Of a DNA stretch of 58,675 nucleotides, positions 8,293 to 16,779 are shown piece after piece; position 1 is the stretch's first letter, and every line of letters starts with the position of its first letter. The DNA comes from Micromonospora sp. RHAY321 (GTDB lineage Bacteria; Actinomycetota; Actinomycetes; Mycobacteriales; Micromonosporaceae), in NCBI RefSeq assembly GCF_023896955.1, contig NZ_JAMHIW010000025.1, forward strand, positions 1 to 58,675, read 5' to 3'. Below the pieces are notes generated by a model. That model was not told where the DNA came from. It saw only the letters and a program-made list of their open reading frames with translations, and searched no databases. The position numbers and the translations under genes were made by a program.

Positions 8293-9408
8293 TCAGCCGC
8301 GCTCGCGCTGGTCGCTCGGGTCGTTGACCAGGCTGGCCGGCGAGACCGGCTCCGGCGCGGGCAGGCCCTGCGGCCCCTTACCGCCGGAAACCTGCGCCTC
8401 GGCGACGCGTACCTCGTCGTGGATCTGCTGGGCGGCGTCCGCCGCGGCCTGTGCGGCCTCCGCGGCCTCGCGCTCGACCTGGCTCGCGTGGTCGGCCGCC
8501 TCCGGCGCGGGAAGATCCCCCACCATCTGGCTCAGACCACCCAGCGCGCCACCCATTCCCTCCAGCGCCTTGGTCAGCTCGGCCGGGATGATCCAGACCT
8601 TGTTGGCGCTGCCCTGAGCGATCTGCGGCAGGGCCTGCAGGTACTGGTAGGCGAGCACCTTCTGGCTCGGGTTCGCCTGGTGGATCGCGTCGAACACCGT
8701 GCGGATGGCCTTGGCCTGACCCTCAGCCTGCAGGATCCGGGCCTGCCGGTCACCGTCGGCCCGCAGCACCGCCGACTGCTTGTCACCCTCGGCGGTGAGG
8801 ATCACCGACTGCTTGTGCCCCTCGGCGGTCAGGATCGCCGCACGGCGGTCCCGCTCGGCGCGCATCTGCTTCTCCATCGAGTCGCGGATGCTGGCCGGCG
8901 GCTCGATCGCCTTGATCTCCACCCGGGTCACCTTGATGCCCCAACGGCCGGTGGTCTCGTCCAGCACGCCGGAGAGGTGCCGGTTGATCTCGTCCCGGCT
9001 GGTCAGCGCCCGCTCCAGGTCCAGCGAACCGATCACGTTCCGCAGGGTGGTGACGGTGAGCTGCTCGATGGCCTGGAGGAAGCTGGAGATCTCGTACGTC
9101 GCCCGGACGGAGTCGACCACCTTGAAGTAGAGGACCGTGTCGATCGAGACAACCAGGTTGTCCGAGGTGATCACCGGCTGCGGCGGGAAGCTGACGACCT
9201 GCTCCCGCATGTCGACCTTGGTACGGACCGCGTCGATGAAGGGCACCAGCAGGTTGAGGCCGGGGCTGAGGGTCCGCTTGTACTTTCCGAGCCGTTCCAC
9301 CACGTCCTGGCGTTGCTGCGGCACGATCCGCACCGCCTTGGCCAGTGTCACCACGGCGATCAACGCCACCGCGATCACCAGCACGCCTATGACAGTCATC
9401 CCGTTCAC
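8293..9408 (-). CDS. SPFH/Band 7 (stomatin-like) membrane protein
   Basis: The 371-residue protein starts with one transmembrane helix (about residues 4-26), followed by the SPFH domain (VRIVPQQRQDVVERLGKYK to about residue 200) and a coiled-coil, alanine-rich tail. Stomatin-like proteins form ring or cage oligomers in membrane microdomains and often pair with an NfeD protein. The preceding gene here is NfeD, and its stop overlaps this ATG by 4 bases, so the two are translationally coupled. A four-fold internal repeat of about 11 residues (ILTAEGHKQSV, ILTAEGDKQSA, VLRADGDRQAR, ILQAEGQAKA) sits at about 190-235, at the predicted start of the coiled coil. Confidence 0.92.
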   Translation of the reverse strand: MNGMTVIGVLVIAVALIAVVTLAKAVRIVPQQRQDVVERLGKYKRTLSPGLNLLVPFIDAVRTKVDMREQVVSFPPQPVITSDNLVVSIDTVLYFKVVDSVRATYEISSFLQAIEQLTVTTLRNVIGSLDLERALTSRDEINRHLSGVLDETTGRWGIKVTRVEIKAIEPPASIRDSMEKQMRAERDRRAAILTAEGHKQSVILTAEGDKQSAVLRADGDRQARILQAEGQAKAIRTVFDAIHQANPSQKVLAYQYLQALPQIAQGSANKVWIIPAELTKALEGMGGALGGLSQMVGDLPAPEAADHASQVEREAAEAAQAAADAAQQIHDEVRVAEAQVSGGKGPQGLPAPEPVSPASLVNDPSDQRERG

Positions 9409-9878
9409 CCTCTCGGTTCCGGCAGTTCGCCGGCGGAAGAAACCTCGTCCTGCCAGACCAGGGCGGTCGCGCCCCGGACCTTTATCACCCGAACCCGCTG
9501 ACCGGGCTCGAAGGTCTGCGTCGTGTCATACGGCCGGGCACTCCACAGCTCCCCGTCGATCTTGACGAGGCCGTGGTCGGCGTCCACCCGCTCCAGCACC
9601 AGCGCCGTGGACCCCTCGATGGCCTCCACGCCGAACGGCTGCTCACCGCTGTCCAGTGCCGTCCGCTGATGCCGCCGGATGACCGGCCGGACCACCACCA
9701 GGCTCAACGCCGACACCACCGCGAACACCAGCGCCTGCACCGCGACCGGCGCGCCCAGGGCGGCCGCACCCGCGGCGGCGAACGCGCCGACACCGAACAT
9801 GATCAGGAAAAGCGTCGTCGTGAAGATCTCGGCGACAACCAGGAGCACACCCAACACGATCCACACCACGGCGTCCAC
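9405..9878 (-). CDS. NfeD-like membrane protein
   Basis: The 157-residue protein begins with two to three close transmembrane helices (VVWIVLGVLLVVAEIFTTTL onwards) and ends in a small beta-barrel OB-fold domain, from about residue 85 to the end. This is the short NfeD form, which binds SPFH proteins in membranes. The frame is open upstream, but homology begins at GTG 9878. No convincing Shine-Dalgarno precedes it; CACGAT six bases upstream may be a leaderless -10 box. The ATGA overlap with the SPFH gene makes this a two-gene operon. The 130-base gap to the divergent serine hydrolase must hold promoters for both directions. Confidence 0.87.
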   Translation of the reverse strand: MDAVVWIVLGVLLVVAEIFTTTLFLIMFGVGAFAAAGAAALGAPVAVQALVFAVVSALSLVVVRPVIRRHQRTALDSGEQPFGVEAIEGSTALVLERVDADHGLVKIDGELWSARPYDTTQTFEPGQRVRVIKVRGATALVWQDEVSSAGELPEPRG

Positions 9879-10008
9879 ACGACAATCGTGACACGCGAAT
9901 GCACGAGCAGCCGACCCGTGATGATCAGTACGCTCGGCGACACCGACCCGGCCCACCGAGACACCGCGCGCCGGCGGCCCCGCCGAGCCGACAAGCGAGG
10001 AGATCCCG

Positions 10009-11310
10009 TTGACCCTGCTGCCCGAGACCGCCCGACAGGTCGACAACCAGGTCGCCCGGGCACAGATCGACGGCCGTACCCCGTCGCTGGTGCTGGGCGT
10101 GGTCCGTGACGGCGCGCTGGTGCACCTGGCCGCCGCCGGCGAGCACCCCCGCCCAGGCGTCGACCTGCAGTACCGGGTCGGCTCGATCAGCAAGACGATG
10201 ACCGCCACGCTGATCATGCAGTTGCGCGACGCCGGCCGCCTGGCCCTGGACGACCCGTTGGAGCGGCACCTGCCGGGCACCGGCGTCGGCGGGCTCACCC
10301 TGCGCCAGATGCTCGGGCACGCCAGCGGCATCCAACGCGAACCCGAGGGCGACTGGTGGGAGCGGGCCGCGGGCGCCGACCTCAGCACCCTGCTCGCCGG
10401 GCTGACCGCCGACAAGATCGCCTACCCGCCGCACGCCACCTACCACTACTCCAACCTGGCGTACGGGCTGCTCGGCGGAGTCCTCGAACGGCTCACCGGG
10501 ACGCCCTGGGCCGACCTGCTCGCCGAGCGGATCCTCACCCCGCTCGGGATGCACCGCACCACGTACGCGGCCACCGAGCCCTTCGCCCGGGGCTACGTCG
10601 TCCACCCGTGGCACCACACGGTGCGCGAGGAGCCCCGTACCGACACCGGGGCGATGGCCCCGGCCGGGCAGCTCTGGTCGACGATCGAGGACCTGGGCCG
10701 GTGGGCCGCCTTCCTCGCCGACCCCGACCCGTCGTTGCTGGCCGCCGGGACGCTCACCGAGATGTGCGCGCCCGTGGTGATCAGTGATCCCGACTCGTGG
10801 ACCGGCGGGCACGGTCTGGGGCTGGAGCTCTACCGGGACGGCGAGCGCGTGTACGTCGGGCACGGCGGCTCGATGCCCGGGTACGTGGCCGCCCTCGTGG
10901 TGCACCGGCCCACCCGTACCGCCGTGGTCGGCTTCGCCAACTCGTACGGCTTCCCGATCACCGGGCTCGCTCGCCGGCTGTTGACCGCCGTGCTGGACGC
11001 CGAACCGGCGTTCCCGCAGCCGTGGCGGCCGGCCACCGCCGCGCCTGCGGCCGAACTGGCCGAGCTGACCGGCCGCTGGTGGTGGATGGGCACTCCGCTG
11101 GACCTGAGCTGGGACGCCGGTGACCTGGTGGCCCACGTCCGCGGTGAGCGGGTGAGCCGGTTCGCCGCCGAGGGGACGGACCGCTGGCGGGGTCGCTCCG
11201 GCCCGGAGAACGGTGAGATCCTGTCGGTGCTGCGCGACGACAGCGGACGGGCGGTGGCGGTCGACATCGCCACGTTCGTCTTCACGCGCAGCCCCGACGA
11301 GGTCCCCTGA
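10009..11310 (+). CDS. Serine hydrolase of the beta-lactamase/class C PBP-like family
   Basis: The 433-residue protein shows the serine acylase fold. Ser59-Ile-Ser-Lys62 is the nucleophile SxxK motif, Tyr147-Ser-Asn149 the YxN motif, and His285-Gly-Gly287 stands where beta-lactamases have KTG. The HGG form is typical of esterase- or peptidase-like members rather than resistance enzymes. The last 100 residues form an extra beta-rich domain (ELTGRWWWMGTPLDLSW). There is no signal peptide, so it looks cytosolic, and the substrate is unknown. The start is a TTG at 10009 backed by GAGGAG at 9997-10002, a good Shine-Dalgarno. It is monocistronic and converges on the DUF3097 gene. Confidence 0.85.
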   Translation: MTLLPETARQVDNQVARAQIDGRTPSLVLGVVRDGALVHLAAAGEHPRPGVDLQYRVGSISKTMTATLIMQLRDAGRLALDDPLERHLPGTGVGGLTLRQMLGHASGIQREPEGDWWERAAGADLSTLLAGLTADKIAYPPHATYHYSNLAYGLLGGVLERLTGTPWADLLAERILTPLGMHRTTYAATEPFARGYVVHPWHHTVREEPRTDTGAMAPAGQLWSTIEDLGRWAAFLADPDPSLLAAGTLTEMCAPVVISDPDSWTGGHGLGLELYRDGERVYVGHGGSMPGYVAALVVHRPTRTAVVGFANSYGFPITGLARRLLTAVLDAEPAFPQPWRPATAAPAAELAELTGRWWWMGTPLDLSWDAGDLVAHVRGERVSRFAAEGTDRWRGRSGPENGEILSVLRDDSGRAVAVDIATFVFTRSPDEVP

Positions 11311-11343
11311 CCCGCCGCCGGGCGCACGAGGAGGGTCAGCCGG

Positions 11344-12156
11344 TCACGGGGCTTCGGTGACGAAGTCGATGAGGCGCTCCATGGCGTTGATCAGTGGGGT
11401 CTCGACGTCGGCGAAGCTGTTGACCCGGGACAGGATGTGCCGCCACATGTCGGCCGGCTCGGCGACACCGAGGGCCGCGCAGACCCCCTCCTTCCACGGC
11501 CGTCCCGGCGGCACCACCGGCCACGCCGCGATGCCCAGCGCCGCCGGCTTGACCGCCTGCCAGACGTCCACGTACGGATGCCCGGTCACCAGCACGTACG
11601 GCGAGTTCACCCGGGCCACGATCCGGCTCTCCTTGCTGCCGGGCACCAGGTGGTCGACGAGCACGCCGAGTCGCCGGGTCGGGCCGGGGCCGAAGTCGCG
11701 TACCTCGGCGTCGAGGGCGTCGATGCCGTCCAACGGCTCGACGACCACACCCTCGATGCGCAGGTCGTCGCCCCAGATCCGTTCGACCAGCGCGGCGTCG
11801 TGGATGCCCTCCACCCAGATCCGGCTGGCCTTGGCCACCTGGGCGCGGACGTTGTCCACCGCCACCGAACCGGACGCGGTACGCCGGCGGGCGGCCGGCA
11901 CCGGCGCGCGGGTCGGGCGGCGCAGCGTCACGGGTCGGCCGTCGAGCAGGAACGCCGCCGGCAGCAGTGGAAAGTTGCGCCGCTTGCCGTGCCGGTCCTC
12001 CAGCACCACGGCGCCGGCCTCGAAGCCCACGACCGCTCCGCAGAACCCGGAGTCGGCGTCCTCCACCACGAGATCCGGTTCGGCGTCCACCTCGGGCGTG
12101 ACCTTCCGCCGCCGCCAGTCCCCCGCCAACACGTCCTCGCCGTATCGCCCCGCCAT
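11344..12156 (-). CDS. DUF3097 family protein
   Basis: The 270-residue protein matches the actinobacterial DUF3097 family. It starts MAGRYGEDVLAGDWRRRKVTPEV and carries the conserved core WVEGIHDAALVERIWGDDLR and VLVDHLVPGSKESRI. This core looks like a Toprim-type acidic active site (the glutamate of VEGIHD and the DHL aspartate), which hints at nucleic-acid or phosphate chemistry. That is inference; the family function is unknown. ATG 12156 was chosen over upstream frames because TAGCGT ends 7 bases before it. The neighbour on the plus strand is a divergent actinobacterial protein with its own leaderless promoter. Confidence 0.85.
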   Translation of the reverse strand: MAGRYGEDVLAGDWRRRKVTPEVDAEPDLVVEDADSGFCGAVVGFEAGAVVLEDRHGKRRNFPLLPAAFLLDGRPVTLRRPTRAPVPAARRRTASGSVAVDNVRAQVAKASRIWVEGIHDAALVERIWGDDLRIEGVVVEPLDGIDALDAEVRDFGPGPTRRLGVLVDHLVPGSKESRIVARVNSPYVLVTGHPYVDVWQAVKPAALGIAAWPVVPPGRPWKEGVCAALGVAEPADMWRHILSRVNSFADVETPLINAMERLIDFVTEAP

Positions 12157-12163
12157 GTCGATC

Positions 12164-12169
12164 ACGCTA
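12164..12169 (-). promoter_or_regulatory. -10 box, leaderless promoter of DUF3097 gene
   Basis: TAGCGT on the minus strand, 7 bases before ATG 12156, is identical in sequence and spacing to the box before the PucR-like gene. Confidence 0.55.
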
Positions 12170-12316
12170 ACCCCGGTGTCCCCACGCATCACCCCGACAC
12201 ACCGCCCACCCGCTCCCAACCGGGGGTCGGGGGCGGGTGGGGTGGGGCGAAGGGGGCAGTTCGGGGCACGCAGGGCGGCCGGAGCGGCAGTCGAGACAGG
12301 GCCGCCGGTCACCACG

Positions 12317-12322
12317 TACCCT
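12317..12322 (+). promoter_or_regulatory. -10 box, leaderless promoter
   Basis: TACCCT lies 6 bases before ATG 12329, with no Shine-Dalgarno between them. The predicted transcription start coincides with the start codon. Confidence 0.5.
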
Positions 12323-12328
12323 TTCGGC

Positions 12329-13123
12329 ATGTCCACCCCCGCAACGGGCGCGGCCACACTCACGCCGCGCCGGTCGAGCCGGTTCGTCGCCTGGGTGCGC
12401 GCGTGGCGTGCCGGGTTGGTGCCGTACGACGAGGTCGCCGACGCCATCGCCGGCGACGAGGAGCACCTCGTGGCGGACGCCCCCGGCACCTGGACCGACG
12501 TCCCGCTCTCGGCCGCGCTGCCCACCCTGGCCAAGCTCTCCCCGGACGAGATCCGCCTGGTGCTGCCCGCGCCGGGTGACCCGCGGGGGCTGCCCGGCCC
12601 CGGCGACTTCGCCGGCGCGGCGCTGGTCACTGGCGAGGCGGTGGTGGCGGGCGGGCTCGGGTTGATCCCGCAGGTGCGGTCGCACACCTCCGGCTCCGGG
12701 GACTGCTTCGAGACGGTGCTCTGGCGGGTGTACCCGCTGCCGGCCAACGCGCCCGCCGCCTCACTATCGCTGCCCGGTGCCGCCGAGGCGGAGGCCGAAC
12801 TGGCCGCCGCGTTGGCCGAGACCACCGCCGCGTTGACCCGCCTCGACGTCGCCCAGTGGCGGCCCGAGCTGGCCGGCGCCCTGGCCGCGCTGCGCCGCCC
12901 GGACGGCGCCACCGACCTGCCACCCGGCTTCGACCCACGGGCCCGTCGGCTCTTCGCCCGCGCCGCGGTGCTCGACCGGGTGCTCGCACTGGCGGGGCAC
13001 GCCGCGCCCGGCGGCGCCATCAACAACTACGAGGCGCAGCAGCGCGACGCCGCGCTCCGCCCGCTGACAACGGCCTGCCGGCAGGCACTGGTGGCCGCCT
13101 GCAACGCCCCGTTACGACCCTGA
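12329..13123 (+). CDS. Conserved actinobacterial protein, function unknown
   Basis: I do not recognise a characterised family. The 264-residue protein has no signal peptide or membrane segment. It contains a compact N-terminal half (SSRFVAWVRAWRAGLVPYDEV and the acidic stretch around residue 60) and a C-terminal half rich in Ala, Leu and Arg, predicted helical (EAEAELAAALAETTAALTRL). It faces the DUF3097 gene across 172 bases, each with a leaderless promoter, so a functional link is possible but unproven. ATG 12329 is supported by the TACCCT box; the upstream open frame has no homology-like content. It ends convergently with the HAD phosphatase gene. Confidence 0.75.
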   Translation: MSTPATGAATLTPRRSSRFVAWVRAWRAGLVPYDEVADAIAGDEEHLVADAPGTWTDVPLSAALPTLAKLSPDEIRLVLPAPGDPRGLPGPGDFAGAALVTGEAVVAGGLGLIPQVRSHTSGSGDCFETVLWRVYPLPANAPAASLSLPGAAEAEAELAAALAETTAALTRLDVAQWRPELAGALAALRRPDGATDLPPGFDPRARRLFARAAVLDRVLALAGHAAPGGAINNYEAQQRDAALRPLTTACRQALVAACNAPLRP

Positions 13124-13169
13124 CGGGAGGCCGCCGTGCTCGAGGCCGCGGCCGGGCGTGGCCGGGCGG

Positions 13170-13949
13170 TCAGATCTCGTCGAGCAGGTCAGCGACCGAG
13201 TTGACGATCCGGGACGGGCGGTACGGGTAGCGCTCCGCCTCGGTGCGGCTGCTGATCCCGGTGAGCACCAGGATGGTCTCCAGCCCGGCCTCCAGGCCGC
13301 ACAGGATGTCGGTGTCCATACGGTCGCCGATCATCGCGGTGCTCTCCGAGTGCGCGTTGATGGTGTTCAGCGCCGAGCGCATCATCATCGGGTTGGGCTT
13401 GCCCACGAAGTACGGCTCCACCCCGGTCGCCTTGGAGATCATGGCGGCGACCGAGCCGGCGGCGGGCAGCGCGCCCTCCACGGAGGGACCGGTCACGTCG
13501 GGGTTGGTGCAGATGAACCGGGCCCCGTCGTTGATCAGTCGGACTGCCTTGGTGATCGCCTCGAAGCTGTAGGTGCGGGTCTCCCCGAGCACCACGTAGT
13601 CCGGCGCGAAGTCGGTGAGCACGTAGCCCACGGCGTGCAGCGCCGTGGTCAGCCCGGCCTCCCCGATCACGTACGCGGTGCCGCCCGGCCGCTGGTCGGC
13701 GAGGAACTGGCCGGTGGCCAGGGCGGAGGACCAGATCGACTCCTCCGGCACGTCCAGCCCCATCCGGCTCAGCCGGGCCGTCAGGTCGCGCGGCGTGTAG
13801 ATCGAGTTGTTGGTCAGCACCAGGAACGGCTTGCCGGAGGCGCGCATCCGGTTGATGAACTCCGGCGCGCCGGGCACCGGCTGGCCCTCGTGCACCAGCA
13901 CGCCGTCCATGTCGGTCAGCCAGCTCTGCACGGGCTTACGGTCCTGCAT
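13170..13949 (-). CDS. HAD-superfamily hydrolase, NagD-like (subclass IIA)
   Basis: The 259-residue enzyme carries the HAD motifs: DMDGVLV (nucleophile Asp13 and Asp15), TNNS (46-49), a lysine in VGKPNP, and GDRMDTDI. The capping domain between motifs 2 and 3 is the IIA type of NagD, pyridoxal phosphatase and p-nitrophenyl phosphatases. It therefore dephosphorylates small phosphometabolites, perhaps sugar or nucleotide phosphates; the substrate cannot be read from sequence. ATG 13949 is preceded by GGGG. It is the last of a minus-strand run with hemH 36 bases upstream, so co-transcription with hemH is plausible. Confidence 0.9.
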   Translation of the reverse strand: MQDRKPVQSWLTDMDGVLVHEGQPVPGAPEFINRMRASGKPFLVLTNNSIYTPRDLTARLSRMGLDVPEESIWSSALATGQFLADQRPGGTAYVIGEAGLTTALHAVGYVLTDFAPDYVVLGETRTYSFEAITKAVRLINDGARFICTNPDVTGPSVEGALPAAGSVAAMISKATGVEPYFVGKPNPMMMRSALNTINAHSESTAMIGDRMDTDILCGLEAGLETILVLTGISSRTEAERYPYRPSRIVNSVADLLDEI

Positions 13950-13985
13950 CGGTGATCCCCGGGGGTTCGGTGGGCGGGTGGGCGG

Positions 13986-15014
13986 TCAGGGGCGGCGGGT
14001 CGGCACGCAGCAGGCGGTGGGGCAGGTGTCCCACATCGGCAGCTCGCCCAGCCGGCGGCGCAGCTGCGCGCCGTCCGGGTCGGTCCGCTCGGTGACCAGC
14101 TCACGGACCATGGTCACGAAACGCGGGTCGGTGCCCGGGGTGCCGGCCCGGACGAAGTCCAGGCCGAGCTGCTTGGCCGTCTCCAGCGCCTCGGTGTCCA
14201 GGTCCCACACCACCTCCAGGTGATCGGAGACGAACCCGATCGGGCTGACCACCACGCTCGTGGTGCCGCTCCGCGCGAGGGTGGCCAGGTGGTCGTTGAT
14301 GTCCGGCTCCAGCCACGGCACCTGCGGCGGGCCCGAACGGCTCTGCCACACCAGGTCGTACGGCAGGTCGGGTGCCGCGGCCGCGGCCACCAGCCGGGCG
14401 ACCTCGTGCAGCTGCGCCTCGTACCGGCCGCCGTGCGGGCCGGCGTTGGCCGCCATGGAGGTGGGGACGGAGTGGGCCGTGAAGACCAGCCTCGTGGTGT
14501 CCCGCCTGGCCGGGTCGAGCTGGCCCAACGCGGCACGGACCGCGTCCGCGTGCGGCTCGACGAACCCGGGGTGGTCCCAGAACTGGCGCAGCTTCTCGAT
14601 CACCGGGGCGTCCGGGCCGACCGCGGCCCGGGCGGCGGCGATGTCCTCCTGGTACTGCCGGCAGGACGAGTAGCCGCCGTACGCGCTGGTGACGAAGGCC
14701 AGCGCACGGGTGACCCCGTCGTCGCGCATCCGGGTCACGGTGTCGGCGAGCAGCGGGTCCCAGTTGCGGTTGCCCCAGTAGACGGGCAGGTCGAGGCCGT
14801 TGGCGGCGAAGTCGGCGCGGATGGCGGCCAGCAGGTCACGGCACTGCTGGTTGATCGGGGACACCCCACCGAAGTGCTGGTAGTGCTCGGCGACCTCGGC
14901 CAGCCTCTCGGGCGGCACGCCGCGACCCCGGGTCACGTTCTGCAGGAACGGCATCACGTCCTCGGGCCGCTCCGGCCCACCGAAGGACACCAGCACCACC
15001 GCGTCGTACGCCAT
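13986..15014 (-). CDS. hemH: Ferrochelatase (coproporphyrin type)
   Basis: It inserts Fe2+ into the porphyrin ring; in actinobacteria the substrate is coproporphyrin III. The 342-residue protein has FTAHSVPTS (catalytic His), PIGFVSDHLEVVWDLD (metal-site Glu) and VSFGGPERPEDV at the N-terminus. Cys118 plus Cys331, Cys335 and Cys336 near the C-terminus (WDTCPTACCVP) resemble the cysteine set that binds a [2Fe-2S] cluster in actinobacterial ferrochelatases. The gene follows fabG and fabI, the same order as fabG1-inhA-hemZ of Mycobacterium tuberculosis (established knowledge). The 101-base gap to fabI may hold a separate promoter. Confidence 0.95.
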   Translation of the reverse strand: MAYDAVVLVSFGGPERPEDVMPFLQNVTRGRGVPPERLAEVAEHYQHFGGVSPINQQCRDLLAAIRADFAANGLDLPVYWGNRNWDPLLADTVTRMRDDGVTRALAFVTSAYGGYSSCRQYQEDIAAARAAVGPDAPVIEKLRQFWDHPGFVEPHADAVRAALGQLDPARRDTTRLVFTAHSVPTSMAANAGPHGGRYEAQLHEVARLVAAAAAPDLPYDLVWQSRSGPPQVPWLEPDINDHLATLARSGTTSVVVSPIGFVSDHLEVVWDLDTEALETAKQLGLDFVRAGTPGTDPRFVTMVRELVTERTDPDGAQLRRRLGELPMWDTCPTACCVPTRRP

Positions 15015-15115
15015 GGGTCCATTCTTGCCGGTCGGCCGGAACGACCCGGCGACGCCCCCTGCTCCGGCCGGCGTGGATCACACGGGCCGACGGTCGGGGG
15101 GCGCCGCCGGGAACG

Positions 15116-15883
15116 TCAGGCGCCGATGGCGTGGTAGCCGCCGTCGACGTGCACGATCTCGCCGGTGGTGGCCGGGAACCAGTCGGACAGCAGCGCCAGG
15201 CAGGCGCGGGCGGCCGGCTCCTGGTCGGTGAGGCTCCAGCCCAGCGGGGCCCGCTCGGTCCAGGCGTCCTCGAACTGGTCGAAGCCGGGGATCGACTTCG
15301 CGGCGATGGTGCGCAGCGGCCCGGCGGCGACCAGGTTGCTGCGGATGCCCTGCTTGCCCAGGTGCAGCGCCAGGTAGCGGGACGCGGACTCCAGGCCGGC
15401 CTTGGCCACGCCCATCCAGTCGTAGACCGGCCACGCCTTGGTCGCGTCGAAGGTCAGCCCGACCACCGCGCCGCCGGAGGACATCAGCGGCAGCGCCGCC
15501 ATGGCCAGGGACTTGTACGAGTACGTGGAGACGTGCAGCGCGGTCGCCACGTCCTCCCAGGGGGCGTCGAGGAAGCCGCCGCCGAGGCAGCTCTGCGGCG
15601 CGAACCCGATCGAGTGGACGACACCGTCGAGGCCGTCGACGTGCTCGCGGACCCGGTCGGCGAGGCTGGCCAGGTGCTCCGTGTTGGTCACGTCCACCTC
15701 GATCACCGGCGCCGGCTCGGGCAGCCGCTTGGCGATCCGCTCGACCAGGGAGAGCCGTCCGAAGCCGGTCAGCACGACCTGCGCGCCGTTCTCCTGGGCG
15801 AGCTTCGCCACCGAGAAGGCGATGGAGGCGTCGGTGATGACGCCGGTGACCAGCAGCCGCTTACCGGCGAGCAGTCCGGACAT
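15116..15883 (-). CDS. fabI: Enoyl-[ACP] reductase (FabI/InhA type)
   Basis: This NADH-dependent enzyme reduces the enoyl-ACP double bond in the last step of each fatty-acid elongation cycle. The 255-residue protein shows the FabI/InhA hallmarks: VTGVITDASIAFSVA nucleotide-binding segment, HSIGFAP (Ser91, equivalent to InhA Ser94), and the catalytic Tyr154-x2-Met157-x3-Lys161 set, which matches InhA Tyr158/Met161/Lys165 with a constant offset of 4. The C-terminus ends EIVHVDGGYHAIGA. It lies 36 bases after fabG and is probably in one operon with it. ATG 15883 is preceded by AGGGG-like bases (tacggaggaacccc). Confidence 0.96.
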   Translation of the reverse strand: MSGLLAGKRLLVTGVITDASIAFSVAKLAQENGAQVVLTGFGRLSLVERIAKRLPEPAPVIEVDVTNTEHLASLADRVREHVDGLDGVVHSIGFAPQSCLGGGFLDAPWEDVATALHVSTYSYKSLAMAALPLMSSGGAVVGLTFDATKAWPVYDWMGVAKAGLESASRYLALHLGKQGIRSNLVAAGPLRTIAAKSIPGFDQFEDAWTERAPLGWSLTDQEPAARACLALLSDWFPATTGEIVHVDGGYHAIGA

Positions 15884-15919
15884 GCAGGGGTTCCTCCGTA
15901 CGTAGTGAGAAAGCGCTGG

Positions 15920-16624
15920 TCAGTGGCCCATGCCGAGGCCGCCGTCGACGGGGATCACGGCGCCGGAGACGTACCCGGCGCTGTCGGAGGCCAGCCAGGT
16001 GACCACCCCGGCGACCTCGTCCGGGCTGGCCATCCGGCCGGCCGGGATGGACTTGCGGATCTCCGCCTTGCGGTCCTCGGTCAGGCCGGCGGTCATGTCC
16101 GTGTCGATGAAGCCGGGCGCCACCACGTTCGCGGTGATGTTGCGGCTGCCCAGCTCCCGGGTGATCGAGCGGGCCACGCCGACCAGGCCGGCCTTGCTGG
16201 CGGCGTAGTTGACCTGACCGGCGCCGCCGGCGAGGCCGACCACCGACGAGATGAAGATCATGCGGCCCCACTTGGCGCGGAGCATCTTGCCGGAGGCCCG
16301 CTTGGCGACCCGGAACGCGCCGGTGAGGTTGGTGTCCAGCACGTCGGTGAACTGCTCCTCGGTCATCCGCAGCAGCAGCGTGTCGGCGGTCATGCCGGCG
16401 TTGGCGACCAGCACCTCGACGGGCCCCAGTTCGGCTTCCACGGCGGTGAACGCGGCGTCGATCGAGGCGGCGTCGGTGACGTCGGCCCGCACCCCGAACA
16501 GCCCCTCGGGTGCGTCGCCGCTGCGGTGCGTCACCGCCACCCGGTCGCCCTGCTTGGCGAAGGCCTGCGCGATGGCCAGGCCGATTCCCCGGTTGCCCCC
16601 GGTCACCAGCACGGTACGGGCCAC
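15920..16624 (-). CDS. fabG: 3-oxoacyl-[ACP] reductase
   Basis: The enzyme reduces 3-oxoacyl-ACP with NADPH in fatty-acid elongation. The 234-residue short-chain dehydrogenase has the cofactor loop TGGNRGIG (8-15), NAG at 75-77, the catalytic Ser126/127 region, and Tyr140-x3-Lys144 (VNYAASKAG). GTG 16624 is preceded by AGGGGGA, a strong Shine-Dalgarno; the longer open frame to 16744 has no support. It heads the fabG-fabI unit. The divergent histidine kinase starts 155 bases away. Confidence 0.95.
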   Translation of the reverse strand: MARTVLVTGGNRGIGLAIAQAFAKQGDRVAVTHRSGDAPEGLFGVRADVTDAASIDAAFTAVEAELGPVEVLVANAGMTADTLLLRMTEEQFTDVLDTNLTGAFRVAKRASGKMLRAKWGRMIFISSVVGLAGGAGQVNYAASKAGLVGVARSITRELGSRNITANVVAPGFIDTDMTAGLTEDRKAEIRKSIPAGRMASPDEVAGVVTWLASDSAGYVSGAVIPVDGGLGMGH

Positions 16625-16766
16625 GGTTCCCCCTTGCGAATGGTCAGCACGGACGCGTCGGAGCCTAGGCGTTACCGGCAGGTAAGCGCTAACGGGAGCC
16701 GCGTCACACCGGGGTATGACACCGGGATCAACCCCTGGTGGCACGCCCGACGGGGGTGCCGGCCCG

Positions 16767-16772
16767 TAGCCT
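16767..16772 (+). promoter_or_regulatory. -10 box, leaderless promoter of histidine kinase gene
   Basis: TAGCCT lies 7 bases before GTG 16780 and 4 before the adjacent GTG 16777. No Shine-Dalgarno is present, so the tandem GTG codons are placed by this box. Confidence 0.5.
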
Positions 16773-16779
16773 CCCGGTG

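Noticed and set aside
10009..11310. Antibiotic-resistance beta-lactamase
   Set aside because: There is no signal peptide, and HGG replaces KTG, so esterase/peptidase-like activity is more likely.
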